Made by a program: the position numbers and the translations under genes. Positions 15,493-24,888 of a DNA stretch of 35,034 nt are shown in pieces. The number at the start of each line of letters is the position of its first letter. Positions within the stretch are counted from its first letter, which is position 1. The notes below the pieces were generated by a model that saw only the letters and a list, made by a program, of their open reading frames with translations, searched no databases and was not told the DNA's origin. Source of the DNA: Candidatus Nitrotoga sp. CP45 (lineage in GTDB: Bacteria > Pseudomonadota > Gammaproteobacteria > Burkholderiales > Gallionellaceae); the NCBI GenBank assembly GCA_003402375.1, contig QFXJ01000006.1, positions 1 through 35,034 on the forward strand, given 5' to 3'.

Positions 15493-17475
15493 ATGGCAAC
15501 CGCAGCCACATCATCGACCAATCTAGACATTAATAGCATTGTAAATCAATTGATGACGGTCGAGCGGCAACCCATCAACAAACTCAACGTTACGGAAGCA
15601 AGCTTTCAAACCAAGCTTTCTGCCTACGGTAGCATAAAAGGGGCAGTAGCCAGCTTTCAAACTGCAATGCAGAATTTGGGCAGCGCGATCAAATTTACCA
15701 AACTTGATGCTATTCCTTCTGATGACACCATTTTGTCTGCTACTGCCAGTAGTATCGCGGTAGCGGGCACATATTCTTTGGAAGTGACCAGCCTGGCTCA
15801 AGCACAAAAACTTGTCGCCGCTGGACAATCCAGCAGCACTGCGGCCATCGGCGATGGAACTCCGACTACGGTCACTTTCGATTTTGGCACCATTAACGGC
15901 GGAACGCTGGATTCGATAACCAAAAAATATACTGGTGTTACGTCGTTTGGCTCAAACGGCAATGGCACCAAGAGCATCACCATAGACAGCAGCAATAATT
16001 CTCTGCAAGGCATTCGCGATGCCATCAACGCTGCCAAGATTGGAGTAACGGCGACCATCATCAATGACGGTAGCGCTTCGCCCTATCGCCTTGCGTTATC
16101 ATCGGACAATAATGGCGTGAGCAATAGCCTGAAGATTTCCGTAAACGGTGATGCAAGCGTGACTAACCTGCTGGCGCACGATCCAGCGGCTACGCAAAAT
16201 TTGTCCGAGAATGTCACCGCGACAAATGCCAACTTCAAGGTTAATGGCGTATCCGTCAGCAAGACCTCAAACTCTGCCACCGATGTGATACAGGGCGTTA
16301 CGCTCAATCTGAAAAAAATCACCACGACATCGACAACTGTGACCGTGGCACATGATAATGCCTCTGTAAGTAACTCGGTCGCTGGCTTTGTGAAGGCCTA
16401 CAACGACCTTGCTAAAACACTAAAAGATATTTCCGCTTACAATCCCGCAACCAAACAAGCGGCAATTTTGCAGGGCGATAGCACTGTACGTTCACTACAA
16501 TCGCAGTTACGAAACGCGCTTGGATCACCAGTCGTAGGGGCTTCCGGTGCGCTGACCACGCTGTCTCAAATAGGCATTTCTTTCCAAAAAGATGGTTCTC
16601 TTGGGCTGGACAACACCAAGCTCAATAGCGCTATTACCAATAATGTTAGCGACATTGCCAGTTTGTTTTCCGCTGTCGGCAAGGGAACAGATAGCTTAAT
16701 TACCTTTAACTCCGCAACCAGCAACACCAAGGCTGGAAGCTATGCAGTGAATGTTACCCAAATTGCCACTCAAGGCAATACCGTAGGGAATAGTGCGGCC
16801 AATACCACCATCACAGATACAAATAAAGAGCTCGACGTAACCGTCAATGGAGTCAGCGCTTCAATCACTTTGAATGCGGGAGTTTACACAGCTCAAACTT
16901 TGGCTGCCGAGTTGCAAGCCAAGATCAATGGCGCAAGCCCATTTAGCAACGCGGGCATTACGGTTGCGATTACGCAAAATAGCGGTGTGCTATCAGTAAC
17001 CTCGTCCAGTTATGGCTCCAAATCCAGCGTTACTATCGGCGGGGCTGGTGTTGTTGACTTGCTCGGCGCGACTCCCACGCAAACCGCTGGTGTTGACGTT
17101 GCGGGATCCATCGGCGGCGGGACTAGTACTGGCTCCGGCCAGGTTTTAAGCAATGCGCAAGGCTTGAATATCACCATCAACGGCGGGGCATTAGGCGATC
17201 GTGGTAGCGTGAATTATTCAAATGGCTATGCATTTTCACTTGATATATGGACAAGTACAGTATTGACAACCGATGGCGCGCTCGCCAGTCGTACCGGCGG
17301 CATTAACAATTCCATCAAGGATCTAGGAAATCGCCGAGCTGCAATTGAAACTCGCTTAGTGGGTATCGAGAGACGGTACCGCGCTCAATTTTCCGCGCTG
17401 GATGGCATGCTAAGCAGCATGAATCAAACCAGCAATTATTTAACCCAACAACTCGCACAACTCGCCAAACTATAA
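15493..17475 (+). CDS. fliD: Flagellar filament cap protein (hook-associated protein 2)
   Basis: The 660-residue protein starts with the FliD N-terminal pattern SSTNLDINSIVNQLMTVERQ and ends with a coiled C-terminus (AIETRLVGIERRYRAQFSALD, MNQTSNYLTQQLAQLAKL). SLEVTSLAQAQKL and the FVKAYNDL stretch are typical. FliD forms the pentameric or hexameric cap at the filament tip and guides flagellin folding. At 660 residues it is longer than E. coli FliD (about 470); the extra length includes a Flagellin_IN-like module (about 415-520, SYAVNVTQIATQG onward). Ribosome binding site GAGGAGA precedes the ATG. fliS follows after 15 bases. Confidence 0.96.
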   Translation: MATAATSSTNLDINSIVNQLMTVERQPINKLNVTEASFQTKLSAYGSIKGAVASFQTAMQNLGSAIKFTKLDAIPSDDTILSATASSIAVAGTYSLEVTSLAQAQKLVAAGQSSSTAAIGDGTPTTVTFDFGTINGGTLDSITKKYTGVTSFGSNGNGTKSITIDSSNNSLQGIRDAINAAKIGVTATIINDGSASPYRLALSSDNNGVSNSLKISVNGDASVTNLLAHDPAATQNLSENVTATNANFKVNGVSVSKTSNSATDVIQGVTLNLKKITTTSTTVTVAHDNASVSNSVAGFVKAYNDLAKTLKDISAYNPATKQAAILQGDSTVRSLQSQLRNALGSPVVGASGALTTLSQIGISFQKDGSLGLDNTKLNSAITNNVSDIASLFSAVGKGTDSLITFNSATSNTKAGSYAVNVTQIATQGNTVGNSAANTTITDTNKELDVTVNGVSASITLNAGVYTAQTLAAELQAKINGASPFSNAGITVAITQNSGVLSVTSSSYGSKSSVTIGGAGVVDLLGATPTQTAGVDVAGSIGGGTSTGSGQVLSNAQGLNITINGGALGDRGSVNYSNGYAFSLDIWTSTVLTTDGALASRTGGINNSIKDLGNRRAAIETRLVGIERRYRAQFSALDGMLSSMNQTSNYLTQQLAQLAKL

Positions 17476-17490
17476 CTTAGGGGAATTACC

Positions 17491-18021
17491 ATGAACACCA
17501 ATACTGCAATCAATGCCTATAACAAAGTCGATATTGAATCAGGCGTAAATGCAGCTAACCCACACAAGCTTATTTTGATGCTATATCAAGGTGCATTACT
17601 GGCAATAATATCGGCCAAGAACCAAATTTTACGCGAGGAAACCGCTGCCAAGGGCACATCCATTTCCAAGGCCATTACAATTATTGACGAAGGGCTAAAA
17701 GCCTGTCTCGATAAGAACGCCGGTGGTGAACTAGCGCAGAATCTCTCTTCTCTGTATGACTACATGAACCAGCGTCTGCTCATTGCCAATCTAAAAAATA
17801 ACACCGATATCCTGGACGAAGTAAGCCAACTGTTATCTGAACTCAAAGGAGCGTGGGAAAGTATACGTTCTGGAATTCCATCTACCTTACCAGCCTCTCC
17901 CCTCGTTGGTCGACAACACACTATCCCTGCTATTAAGCCACAAGTACTCATTGCTCAATCAACTACACCGCTGCAATCAGCAATCGGCAGACATGCAATG
18001 TCGACTTATGGCAGTGTCTAG
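17491..18021 (+). CDS. fliS: Flagellin export chaperone FliS
   Basis: Residues 1-125 match FliS: AINAYNKVDIESGVNAANPH, KLILMLYQGALLAI, then SLYDYMNQRLLIANLKNN and a final helix with LKGAWESI. FliS binds flagellin C-termini in the cytoplasm, keeps them from polymerising and hands them to the export gate. The protein has 176 residues, about 40 more than usual; the tail after about residue 133 is Pro/Gln/Thr-rich and looks unstructured. AGGGGAA precedes the ATG. It is the third gene of the flaG-fliD-fliS run. Confidence 0.94.
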   Translation: MNTNTAINAYNKVDIESGVNAANPHKLILMLYQGALLAIISAKNQILREETAAKGTSISKAITIIDEGLKACLDKNAGGELAQNLSSLYDYMNQRLLIANLKNNTDILDEVSQLLSELKGAWESIRSGIPSTLPASPLVGRQHTIPAIKPQVLIAQSTTPLQSAIGRHAMSTYGSV

Positions 18022-18242
18022 GTAATAAATACTAAGTAATAAATAAATGTTTATTCACTCACGTCCTCCTCTCACATACTACGGAATGAAAATGAAAAAA
18101 TTCTTGGAACCAAGCTATAGCTATCAAAATTTGACCAATATGCCGAATAGCGACGCTTAATTGCGCCTACAACATAAGCCGAACCCAAATCATCAGTGGC
18201 ACAATACCGCGATTAACAAACCAAGGATAAAGGATGTAGACC

Positions 18243-18566
18243 ATGGATCCAGTCATCAAAAATTATGAATTTCTATCCTCTATAACTTCCCAGATGCGTG
18301 TTGCAGCAACACATGGCCAGTGGGAGCAGTTAGTGGAATTGGAAAAAAAGTGTAGCCGTCATGTAGAAATTATGAAAACTCAAGATATGGGCATCTCTCC
18401 TGACGTCGGCACACAATTGCGTAAAATGGAACTGATCCGTAAAATCCTCGCGGATGACGCTGAAATCCGCAACCATACTGAACCGTGGATGGCTCAATTA
18501 CAGCGCATAATGCATAGCACAGGGCAAGAACGCCGTTTGCAGCAAACCTATTCCAGCGAATATTAA
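18243..18566 (+). CDS. fliT: FliT-like flagellar chaperone
   Basis: This 107-residue, all-helical protein (LSSITSQMRVAATHGQWEQL, VELEKKCSRHVEIM, LRKMELIRKILADDAEIR) fits the FliT family by length, helical make-up and a position after fliS. FliT is the export chaperone for FliD and in some bacteria modulates class II regulators. Its sequence is poorly conserved, so context carries much of the assignment. It is 221 bp downstream of fliS, further than in many genomes. AAAGGA lies nine bases before the start. Confidence 0.8.
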   Translation: MDPVIKNYEFLSSITSQMRVAATHGQWEQLVELEKKCSRHVEIMKTQDMGISPDVGTQLRKMELIRKILADDAEIRNHTEPWMAQLQRIMHSTGQERRLQQTYSSEY

Positions 18567-18641
18567 CGATATAGAGTGCGCGCGGACATGACCGTGCTTC
18601 AAGAAAATGGCATGATGCTGCAACTCTCTGCATAACATGCA

Positions 18642-19676
18642 ATGCACATGCTGCCTGTCAAACTCCTGAGCACACTCAAGGCGCTCGCATTAGCGCAAAA
18701 AACACTTCCGGCAGCTACAGTTGACGCTACGCCCAAAACAGGGCAGTTTGAACCGGGACAAAAAATTCAGGGCATCGTGCAAACCCAGGTGTCCCCCGGT
18801 ATATTCAATGTGCGTATTGGCGAACAGCTTACCCAAATTTCACTTCCTGCTTTTATCCGCGCTGGCGACACAATCAAGCTGCAAGTCATCGCCACCACTC
18901 CCCGCCTGACTTTCAGCATGTCCGCTTCGGCCAACCCGTTATCCACAGATGAAAAATTAAGTTCGGTAGCACGATTGCTGTCTGCCATGTCACAGCAACC
19001 ACGCGAAAAAACCGATCTGCGCGCGATGCAAAGCACACCACTATGGACAACACCGCAGACCATGCAAAGTGGACAATTAGCCGGACTTTTACAAGAGGCT
19101 TTAGGTAACAGTGGGCTGTTCTACGAATCACACCAGGCTCAATGGTTAGAAGGTGCGCGCAGTACTACACAGCTTCTGCAAGAACCACAGAACTCCACAA
19201 GAGCAAACCCTTCCATAAACATGGAAGTATCATCTATGCAGGATAAAAATGTATCCCCTGCAAATAAAATGGATACGATAGCCCCAATAGAAGGAAAAAC
19301 ACCAATTATTCCCGACCATCTACAACCCATCGTACAGCAGCAAATCAACGCACTTGAAACGCGGCAGGTGCTATGGCAAGGTGACATTTGGCCAAACCAG
19401 GCCATGCAATGGGAAATTCACGAACAAACTCCACAAACTCCTGCTATTGAAAACGAGCAGCAATGGACCACACAAATTCATCTTGATCTACCCAATCTGG
19501 GCATGGTTTCTGCCACTTTAAGTTTTAATAGTGCGGGCCTGAGCCTAACTCTGAATGCAAGTACCACGGCGACACGTACCGCACTAGGCAATGCCAGTTC
19601 GCAACTGGTCGCCTCTATGTCCGACCGTGGAATTCCAATTGTCAGTACGCTAGTCACGCAACATGAAACCACCTAA
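18642..19676 (+). CDS. FliK-like hook-length control protein (second FliK paralogue)
   Basis: The 344-residue protein has an N-terminal beta-rich region (GQKIQGIVQTQVSPGIFNVR, then RAGDTIKLQVIATTP) and a C-terminal Flg_hook-like domain (HLDLPNLGMVSATLSFNSAG, followed by MSDRGIPIVSTLVTQHE). The middle is Gln/Pro/Thr-rich. This arrangement recurs in beta- and gammaproteobacteria beside an FlhB-C-like small protein, which follows here with a 14-base overlap. A canonical fliK lies in the fliF operon, so this copy may tune substrate switching or be specialised. No strong ribosome binding site was seen; a second ATG two codons in is an alternative start. Confidence 0.8.
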   Translation: MHMLPVKLLSTLKALALAQKTLPAATVDATPKTGQFEPGQKIQGIVQTQVSPGIFNVRIGEQLTQISLPAFIRAGDTIKLQVIATTPRLTFSMSASANPLSTDEKLSSVARLLSAMSQQPREKTDLRAMQSTPLWTTPQTMQSGQLAGLLQEALGNSGLFYESHQAQWLEGARSTTQLLQEPQNSTRANPSINMEVSSMQDKNVSPANKMDTIAPIEGKTPIIPDHLQPIVQQQINALETRQVLWQGDIWPNQAMQWEIHEQTPQTPAIENEQQWTTQIHLDLPNLGMVSATLSFNSAGLSLTLNASTTATRTALGNASSQLVASMSDRGIPIVSTLVTQHETT

Positions 19677-19953
19677 TAAACAGCAAATGGCTGTCGCACT
19701 GGCTTATCAAAGTCACGAACCGGCTCCCAGAGTTGTGGCGCAAGGTCGTGGCCTAATCGCACAGGCAATCATCCAACGCGCCAAAGAGCACGGCGTGTTT
19801 GTGCACGAATCGGAGGATTTGGTGGGATTACTGATGCAGGTTGAGCTGGATCAACACATTCCACCGCAGCTTTATCTGGCTGTAGCAGAGCTACTGACTT
19901 GGCTATACCGCTTGGAGCATGGGGAAATTCCCGCTAATTTCAAATCTACCTGA
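19663..19953 (+). CDS. FlhB C-terminal-domain-like protein (EscU/YscU family, stand-alone)
   Basis: The 96-residue protein matches the cytoplasmic domain of FlhB: AVALAYQSHEPAPRVVAQGR, then IIQRAKEHGVFVHESEDLV and IPPQLYLAVAELLTWLYRL. It lacks the membrane half and the auto-cleavage NPTH loop, and starts where the cleaved FlhB-CC fragment would. Such FlhB-like proteins can sometimes replace FlhB-CC in export switching. Overlap with the FliK-like gene and the known FliK-FlhB-C contact suggest that the two act together. Confidence 0.85.
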   Translation: MKPPNKQQMAVALAYQSHEPAPRVVAQGRGLIAQAIIQRAKEHGVFVHESEDLVGLLMQVELDQHIPPQLYLAVAELLTWLYRLEHGEIPANFKST

Positions 19954-20176
19954 AAATGTGCACGTCCGTAAACCGAGAAGCTTGGTGGTTCGGGTAATTG
20001 AAAGTTGGACTAAATCAATATTTACTGCCGCGATTTTACTTTGGCCGTAGCAAAATTCTTCAATTGGCTATTCTATTTGGAGCATAAAAAAACCACCTCT
20101 TATTTAAGTATCGCCACAAATAACGCTTCGGTAAAATTAGACGATATGTTGATTTTTATTTTTAATTAGGTGCGAC

Positions 20177-20938
20177 ATGACCACAAAAAAAGATATTCCG
20201 TTAAAAATAGAGCTACTTTCTGATGGTGAAGATAGTGAATTCCGCATACACTCAAGCAAGGAAATTCAGTCTATTCTACGCGGCATTGCGAGAACAACCG
20301 CGTTCGCAGCACTATATTACGATAATGAAAACGATTTCATCCTGACTACACTACTTGGGGCTGACGAGCAGCATGTGTGGCTCAACGTCAGTCCCAGGGA
20401 GACGGACAATCGGCGTATTCTGTCAAGCCATAAAATAATTTTCGTCAGTTCGCATTTACAGGTAAAAGTACAGTTTGTGGCACACCGCATTGAGAACGCT
20501 TGGTTTAAAAACCAGAATGCATTTTCTTTACCGATACCCAATAGCATGTTACATTTACAACGGCGCGACTATTTCCGCTTGCTCGTTCCAGTTAAAAAAC
20601 CACTCACTTGTGTTATTCCAGCCAGGCCAGGCGCACCACTTCTCAAGAACTGTCCAACCATTATGGATATCAGTGGCGGAGGCGTGGCTCTGGTATGCCA
20701 AGAGCACGACACCGAATTACAGCCGGGGAAAGTTTATTCGGACTGCCACATCCTTCTGCCGAATATTGGCACGCTAACTACTACGATTTTGGTAAAAAAT
20801 ATTTTTATAATTACCATGCAAAATGGTGAGGTCAAGAAACGTGCAGGCTGCGAATTTATCCACTTGAATGGCACGATGGCAATCCTACTACAACGCTATC
20901 TTACTCATCTACAAAGCGAAAATCTAACTCAGCGGTAG
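20177..20938 (+). CDS. ycgR: Flagellar brake protein YcgR (PilZ domain)
   Basis: The 253-residue protein has a YcgR N-terminal domain (about 1-120) and a PilZ domain. The c-di-GMP binding residues are intact: QRRDYFR at 128-134 gives R130-xxx-R134, and DISGGG at 164-169 gives the D/NxSxxG motif. YcgR bound to c-di-GMP slows the motor by contacting FliG/FliM/MotA. With the diguanylate cyclase located before fliC, it makes a local synthesis-and-response pair. The 220 bp before it hold no other gene. No strong Shine-Dalgarno was seen (TTAGGTGCGAC before the ATG). Confidence 0.93.
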   Translation: MTTKKDIPLKIELLSDGEDSEFRIHSSKEIQSILRGIARTTAFAALYYDNENDFILTTLLGADEQHVWLNVSPRETDNRRILSSHKIIFVSSHLQVKVQFVAHRIENAWFKNQNAFSLPIPNSMLHLQRRDYFRLLVPVKKPLTCVIPARPGAPLLKNCPTIMDISGGGVALVCQEHDTELQPGKVYSDCHILLPNIGTLTTTILVKNIFIITMQNGEVKKRAGCEFIHLNGTMAILLQRYLTHLQSENLTQR

Positions 20939-21059
20939 CATATTTAAGCGTGTATTCCATACACAAAATTACACAATAGGCGTTACTGAATAGCGTATAT
21001 AGCTCTTACAAACACTCAAATTGCAAGCGATCACTCACACTCATGCTGCACCACTGAGT

Positions 21060-21380
21060 TTATACCTGCATGTTCATAATATCGTTATAAGCAGCAATCA
21101 CCTTGTTGCGGACCTGCACCGTAGCCTGAAAAGAAATGTTCGCTTTTTGCCCATCTATCATCACGTCGCTCAAACTAACCTTATCATTACCCAATACAAA
21201 TTCCTTTTGCATGGCTTCGGCGTGATTTTGCGCCTGAGCTACACCGTCCAGTGAAGATTTCAGCACGCTGGCGAAATCTGTCGTTGTAGCTGCAGCGGTT
21301 TTCGGTACAGTCCCGCCCTGCGCCAAGATCATTGCTGCGCGCATTTCAACCAGCAAGCTATCCATTCCAGAGACATTCAT
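21060..21380 (-). CDS. fliE: Flagellar hook-basal body protein FliE
   Basis: The 106-residue product ends with the conserved FliE C-terminus (VSLSDVMIDGQKANISFQAT, VQVRNKVIAAYNDIMNMQV) and contains TDFASVLKSSLDGV. FliE is the adaptor between the MS ring and the rod and is exported early. GGAGG lies six bases before the ATG. It is transcribed away from fliF, whereas in most bacteria fliE leads a co-directional fliEFGHIJ operon. Confidence 0.95.
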   Translation of the reverse strand: MNVSGMDSLLVEMRAAMILAQGGTVPKTAAATTTDFASVLKSSLDGVAQAQNHAEAMQKEFVLGNDKVSLSDVMIDGQKANISFQATVQVRNKVIAAYNDIMNMQV

Positions 21381-21652
21381 AATTTACCTCCATCGTTCGA
21401 ATGTGCACCTTATCACCCATTTTTTCCATTTTAACCTCAGAAAAGCTGGAGAATTTTACCGCTTTTCACAGTACCGCATTTGAGACGTCTGGTGATAATA
21501 CAGAGCATGCGTATTACTAAATTAATAATTCAAATGTGCACTATGAAACAACAGCAATTTTGCAACGAACATTTACACCGCACTTTAGTTATCTGATGTA
21601 CTGGTATAGCCAATATGATATTTAAAATAAACATAAATTGCGGCGAAATAAA
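21381..21652. promoter_or_regulatory. Divergent fliE / fliF promoter region
   Basis: These 272 bp separate the divergent fliE and fliF genes and must carry promoters for both. AATGTGCAC occurs twice on the plus strand (around 21400 and 21533), each time centred on the palindrome GTGCAC, so it could be a shared regulator site. I could not find a good sigma-54 (GG-N10-GC) or sigma-28 promoter. Confidence 0.45.
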
Positions 21653-23287
21653 ATGGCAGAAAACAATTTAACCCCTACGCTACTGCAATCGTTTGGTGGG
21701 TTCAACAGTAAGCAAAGCATAGGCCTTCTGGTCGCTGCCGCAGCCACAATCGCATTGGTCTTCGGCATGTGGACATGGGGGAAAACGCCTGATTACCGCG
21801 TGTTGTATGGCAATCTTTCCGATCGCGATGGTGGGGCTATCATCGAATCTCTTCAACAAATGAACGTACCTTACAAATTCGCTGAAGGAGGCGGTGCGCT
21901 GCTTGTCCCCGCCGATCAAGTACATGAGGTACGCCTGCGCATGGCTTCACAGGGCTTGCCCAAGGGAAGCTTGGCCGGGTTCGAGTTGATGGAAAATCAA
22001 AAATTCGGCACCAGCCAATTTCTAGAACAGATGAATTACCAACGCGCTTTGGAAGGCGAGTTAGCGCGTTCGGTGCAAACACTGGCTTCCGTGCAAAGCG
22101 CACGCGTCCATCTGGCTATACCCAAACCGACAGTATTTGTAAAAGAGCAACAGCAACCCGGCGCATCTGTAGTACTGACTCTGCATCCTGGCCGAATTCT
22201 GGATGGGAGCCAGATTAGCGGTATCGTACATTTGATTTCCAGCAGCGTGCCGAATATGCCCGCTAAAAATGTTACCGTAGTAGACCAAAGCGGCGCGCTA
22301 CTAAGCTCTGTCAAAGAGGGTAGTACGGGTCAAATGGACGCTACTCAAATTAGCTACGTACGGAAAATTGAGCAAGACTATATCAATCGTATTGAAGCGA
22401 TCATCACGCCATTAATTGGCGCAAACAATGTACGGGCACAGGTTACCGCTGACGTCGATTTCGCACAAACTGAACAGACCGCAGAAAGCTACAAACCTAA
22501 CCAAGATCCAAAAGAATCCACTTTGCGCAGTCAGCAGACCATGGCTTCGACAAATGGCGGTATCCCAAGCGCGTCTGGCGTTCCAGGCGCCTTGTCGAAT
22601 CAGCCGCCAGTCCCCGCTACTGCACCTATCGTCACCCCGTCCAGTTCAGTTGCGGCTGCAACTGTTGGCACAACGAGTTCTCTCAAAGAGTCCACCGTCA
22701 ATTATGAAGTGGATCGCACTATCCGCCACACCAAATTGCCTGTAGGCAGCATTAAGCGCTTGTCAGTTGCAGTGGTGCTAAACAATCGCACCATTACTGA
22801 CAAGAATGGGAAGAAAAGCTCCAAACCACTTAATGACAGCGAGAAGGAGCAAATCACCGCACTGGTGAAAGATGCCATGGGCTTTAATGCCAGCCGCGGT
22901 GACAGTCTTAACGTCCTGAACAGTGCTTTCAATGTTGAAAAAGAAGTGTTAATTCCAGAAGAACCCTTTTGGAAACGGCCAGAAATGATTGCCTTAGCGA
23001 AGGACATACTAAAATATCTACTAATTACAGGTATCGCGCTGTACCTGATACTGGGTGTCATTCGCCCCGCATTAAGAAATTTTGCTGCCGCCGCTGCACC
23101 CGTAGTGGAAAGCAAAACTGATGATGTTCTGCAAACTACGGCTTCGGAGCACAGTACTACGCAAAACACAGCACAGCAAGCAAAGAGCTCTTATGAAAAC
23201 AATTTGGAGATCGCAAAAAAAATAGCCGGACAGGATCCCAAAATCGTGGCATCAGTCGTTCAAGGATGGGTGAATAGCAATGAGTGA
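21653..23287 (+). CDS. fliF: Flagellar MS-ring protein FliF
   Basis: The 544-residue protein has two membrane segments (about 22-43, SIGLLVAAAATIALVFGMW, and 452-474, LLITGIALYLILGVIRPAL) flanking a periplasmic ring-building region with typical stretches such as DYRVLYGNLSDRDGGAII and the RVHLAIPKPTVFVKEQQQP strand. The C-terminal tail (ENNLEIAKKIAGQDPKIVAS, VVQGWV) is the FliG-binding part. The frame opens at a TTG (21638), but the ATG at 21653 (MAENN) is chosen because it gives a FliF-like N-terminus and the TTG has no ribosome binding site. A Pro/Ser/Ala-rich loop (about 300-345) is a common FliF insert. It overlaps fliG by eight bases. Confidence 0.96.
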   Translation: MAENNLTPTLLQSFGGFNSKQSIGLLVAAAATIALVFGMWTWGKTPDYRVLYGNLSDRDGGAIIESLQQMNVPYKFAEGGGALLVPADQVHEVRLRMASQGLPKGSLAGFELMENQKFGTSQFLEQMNYQRALEGELARSVQTLASVQSARVHLAIPKPTVFVKEQQQPGASVVLTLHPGRILDGSQISGIVHLISSSVPNMPAKNVTVVDQSGALLSSVKEGSTGQMDATQISYVRKIEQDYINRIEAIITPLIGANNVRAQVTADVDFAQTEQTAESYKPNQDPKESTLRSQQTMASTNGGIPSASGVPGALSNQPPVPATAPIVTPSSSVAAATVGTTSSLKESTVNYEVDRTIRHTKLPVGSIKRLSVAVVLNNRTITDKNGKKSSKPLNDSEKEQITALVKDAMGFNASRGDSLNVLNSAFNVEKEVLIPEEPFWKRPEMIALAKDILKYLLITGIALYLILGVIRPALRNFAAAAAPVVESKTDDVLQTTASEHSTTQNTAQQAKSSYENNLEIAKKIAGQDPKIVASVVQGWVNSNE

Positions 23288-24278
23288 CGCAGGCATCAAT
23301 AAAAGCGCGATTCTCCTCATGACACTTGGTGAAAGCGAGGCCGCAGAGGTACTGAAATATCTCGAACCGAGGGAAGTACAAAAAATCAGTTCTGCCATGA
23401 TAGCGCTCAAAAACCTGACACATGAACAGGTTAGCAATGTTTTCGATGAGTTTCATGAAATTGCCGCACAAAAAACAACCGTCGGCATGGATGCAAGCGA
23501 TTATATCCGCAGCATGCTGACCAAAGCGCTGGGAGACGACAAGGCGGCAGGCTTGCTTGATCGCATTTTGCACAATAGCGACACCAGCGGAATAGAGAGC
23601 CTTAAATGGATGGATCCGGCATCAGTCGCGGAACTGGTGTCCAACGAACACCCACAGATCATAGCCGCAATACTTGTGCATCTCGAACCGGACATGGCTG
23701 CCGGCATCTTGGGTTTATTGACCGAACGTACGCGCAGTGACGTTCTATTGCGCATTGCCACGCTTGATGGGGTGCAGCCCACCGCCCTACGTGAGCTTAA
23801 CGATGTATTAACCAAGCTTTTAACTGGCAACGCAGTTAATAAGAAGCGTATTAAGGGCGGCGTTCGCACCGCAGCAAATATCCTCAACTTTATGGGCAGC
23901 GTGCAGGAAGGTGTCGTTATTGAAATAGTCCGCAGCCATGACGCCGATTTGGCGCAAAAAATTCTTGATGAAATGTTCGTATTTGAAAACCTGCTAGACG
24001 TCGATGACCGCGGTATTCAGGTCGTTCTGCGTGAAGTTCAGTCCGAATCCCTGATTGTGGCACTGAAAGGCGCGAGCGAAGAGCTACGTGAAAAAATCTT
24101 TAAAAATATGTCACAGCGTGCCGGTGACATGCTACGTGAAGATTTAAGTGGCAAAGGTCCGGTTAAAGTCAGCGAAGTAGAAGCGGAACAAAAAGAAATT
24201 TTAAGGATAGTACACCGACTTTCAGACGAAGGGCAGATCACTTTAGGTGGCAAAGGAGGGGAAGAATCCTATGCCTGA
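23280..24278 (+). CDS. fliG: Flagellar motor switch protein FliG
   Basis: The 332-residue protein shows all FliG parts: an N-terminal FliF-binding domain (KSAILLMTLGESEAAEVLKY), the middle domain with EHPQIIA at 123-129, the hydrophobic patch region, and the C-terminal torque domain (MFVFENLLDVDDRGIQVVLR, LKGASEELREKIFKNMSQRA). It converts ion flow through the stators into rotation and, with FliM/FliN, sets direction. Starts inside the end of fliF and overlaps the start of fliH by eight bases, so translation is likely coupled. Confidence 0.97.
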   Translation: MSDAGINKSAILLMTLGESEAAEVLKYLEPREVQKISSAMIALKNLTHEQVSNVFDEFHEIAAQKTTVGMDASDYIRSMLTKALGDDKAAGLLDRILHNSDTSGIESLKWMDPASVAELVSNEHPQIIAAILVHLEPDMAAGILGLLTERTRSDVLLRIATLDGVQPTALRELNDVLTKLLTGNAVNKKRIKGGVRTAANILNFMGSVQEGVVIEIVRSHDADLAQKILDEMFVFENLLDVDDRGIQVVLREVQSESLIVALKGASEELREKIFKNMSQRAGDMLREDLSGKGPVKVSEVEAEQKEILRIVHRLSDEGQITLGGKGGEESYA

Positions 24279-24888
24279 TACTGTTACCCCCAAGGAACAA
24301 CTCACCGCCTATCAGCGCTGGGAGCTGCCTGCATTCGATGAAGTAAAGGCAGTGGAGCCCCCCCCGATCAATCTACCTACCGCAGCCCAGATTGAACACA
24401 TCCACATGCAGGCGCATGAAGAAGGCTACCAGGCTGGTTATGTCGAGGGCATGAAACAGGCCGGCACAGAAGCACAACGCATAGCAAAGATGTTGGAATC
24501 GCTGAACAAAGAATTGCAAAACGTGGATCAGCAAATCGCCCAGGACTTGCTGAACCTGGCGTTAGAAATTGCTAAACAGATGTTACAACAAGCACTCAAA
24601 ATCAAGCCAGAATTGCTGCTAAGTGTGGTGCATGCAGCTATTGGTGAGCTGCCCTATTTCAATCAAAATGCCCATCTTGTACTGCATTCCGACGATGCAG
24701 TACTGCTGCGCGCCAGCATGGGTGAGCAGCTGCTTCATACCGGTTGGAAAATTTTCGAAGATAACCAAATTGAACGCGGGGGTTGCCGTGTGGAAACAGC
24801 ACATAGCCAGATTGACGCTACTTTGCCCAAACGCTGGCAACGAGTCGTCGCCTCTATCGGACAAGACAACGCATGGCTGGAATCATGA
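24271..24888 (+). CDS. fliH: Flagellar export ATPase regulator FliH
   Basis: The 205-residue protein has a Pro-rich N-terminus with the RWELPAFD motif, a Gly-containing helix ([18 protein letters not shown]), a long coiled coil and a C-terminal domain ([20 protein letters not shown]). FliH binds FliI and FliN to dock the ATPase at the C ring. The frame is open from a GTG at 24247, but AAGGAGGGG just before the ATG at 24271 marks the real start. It overlaps both neighbours (8 bases with fliG, 16 with fliI). Confidence 0.93.
   Translation: MPDTVTPKEQLTAYQRWELPAFDEVKAVEPPPINLPTAAQIEHIHMQAHEEGYQAGYVEGMKQAGTEAQRIAKMLESLNKELQNVDQQIAQDLLNLALEIAKQMLQQALKIKPELLLSVVHAAIGELPYFNQNAHLVLHSDDAVLLRASMGEQLLHTGWKIFEDNQIERGGCRVETAHSQIDATLPKRWQRVVASIGQDNAWLES

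Noticed and set aside
18086-18160. 24-codon ORF between fliS and fliT (MKMKKFLEPSYSYQNLT...)
   Set aside because: Ribosome binding site is poor and no membrane or domain features are seen; not enough to call a gene.
18197-18212. TGGCACAATACCGCGA upstream of fliT, resembling a sigma-54 promoter
   Set aside because: The GG to GC spacing is one base too short and the -12 TTGC element is missing.
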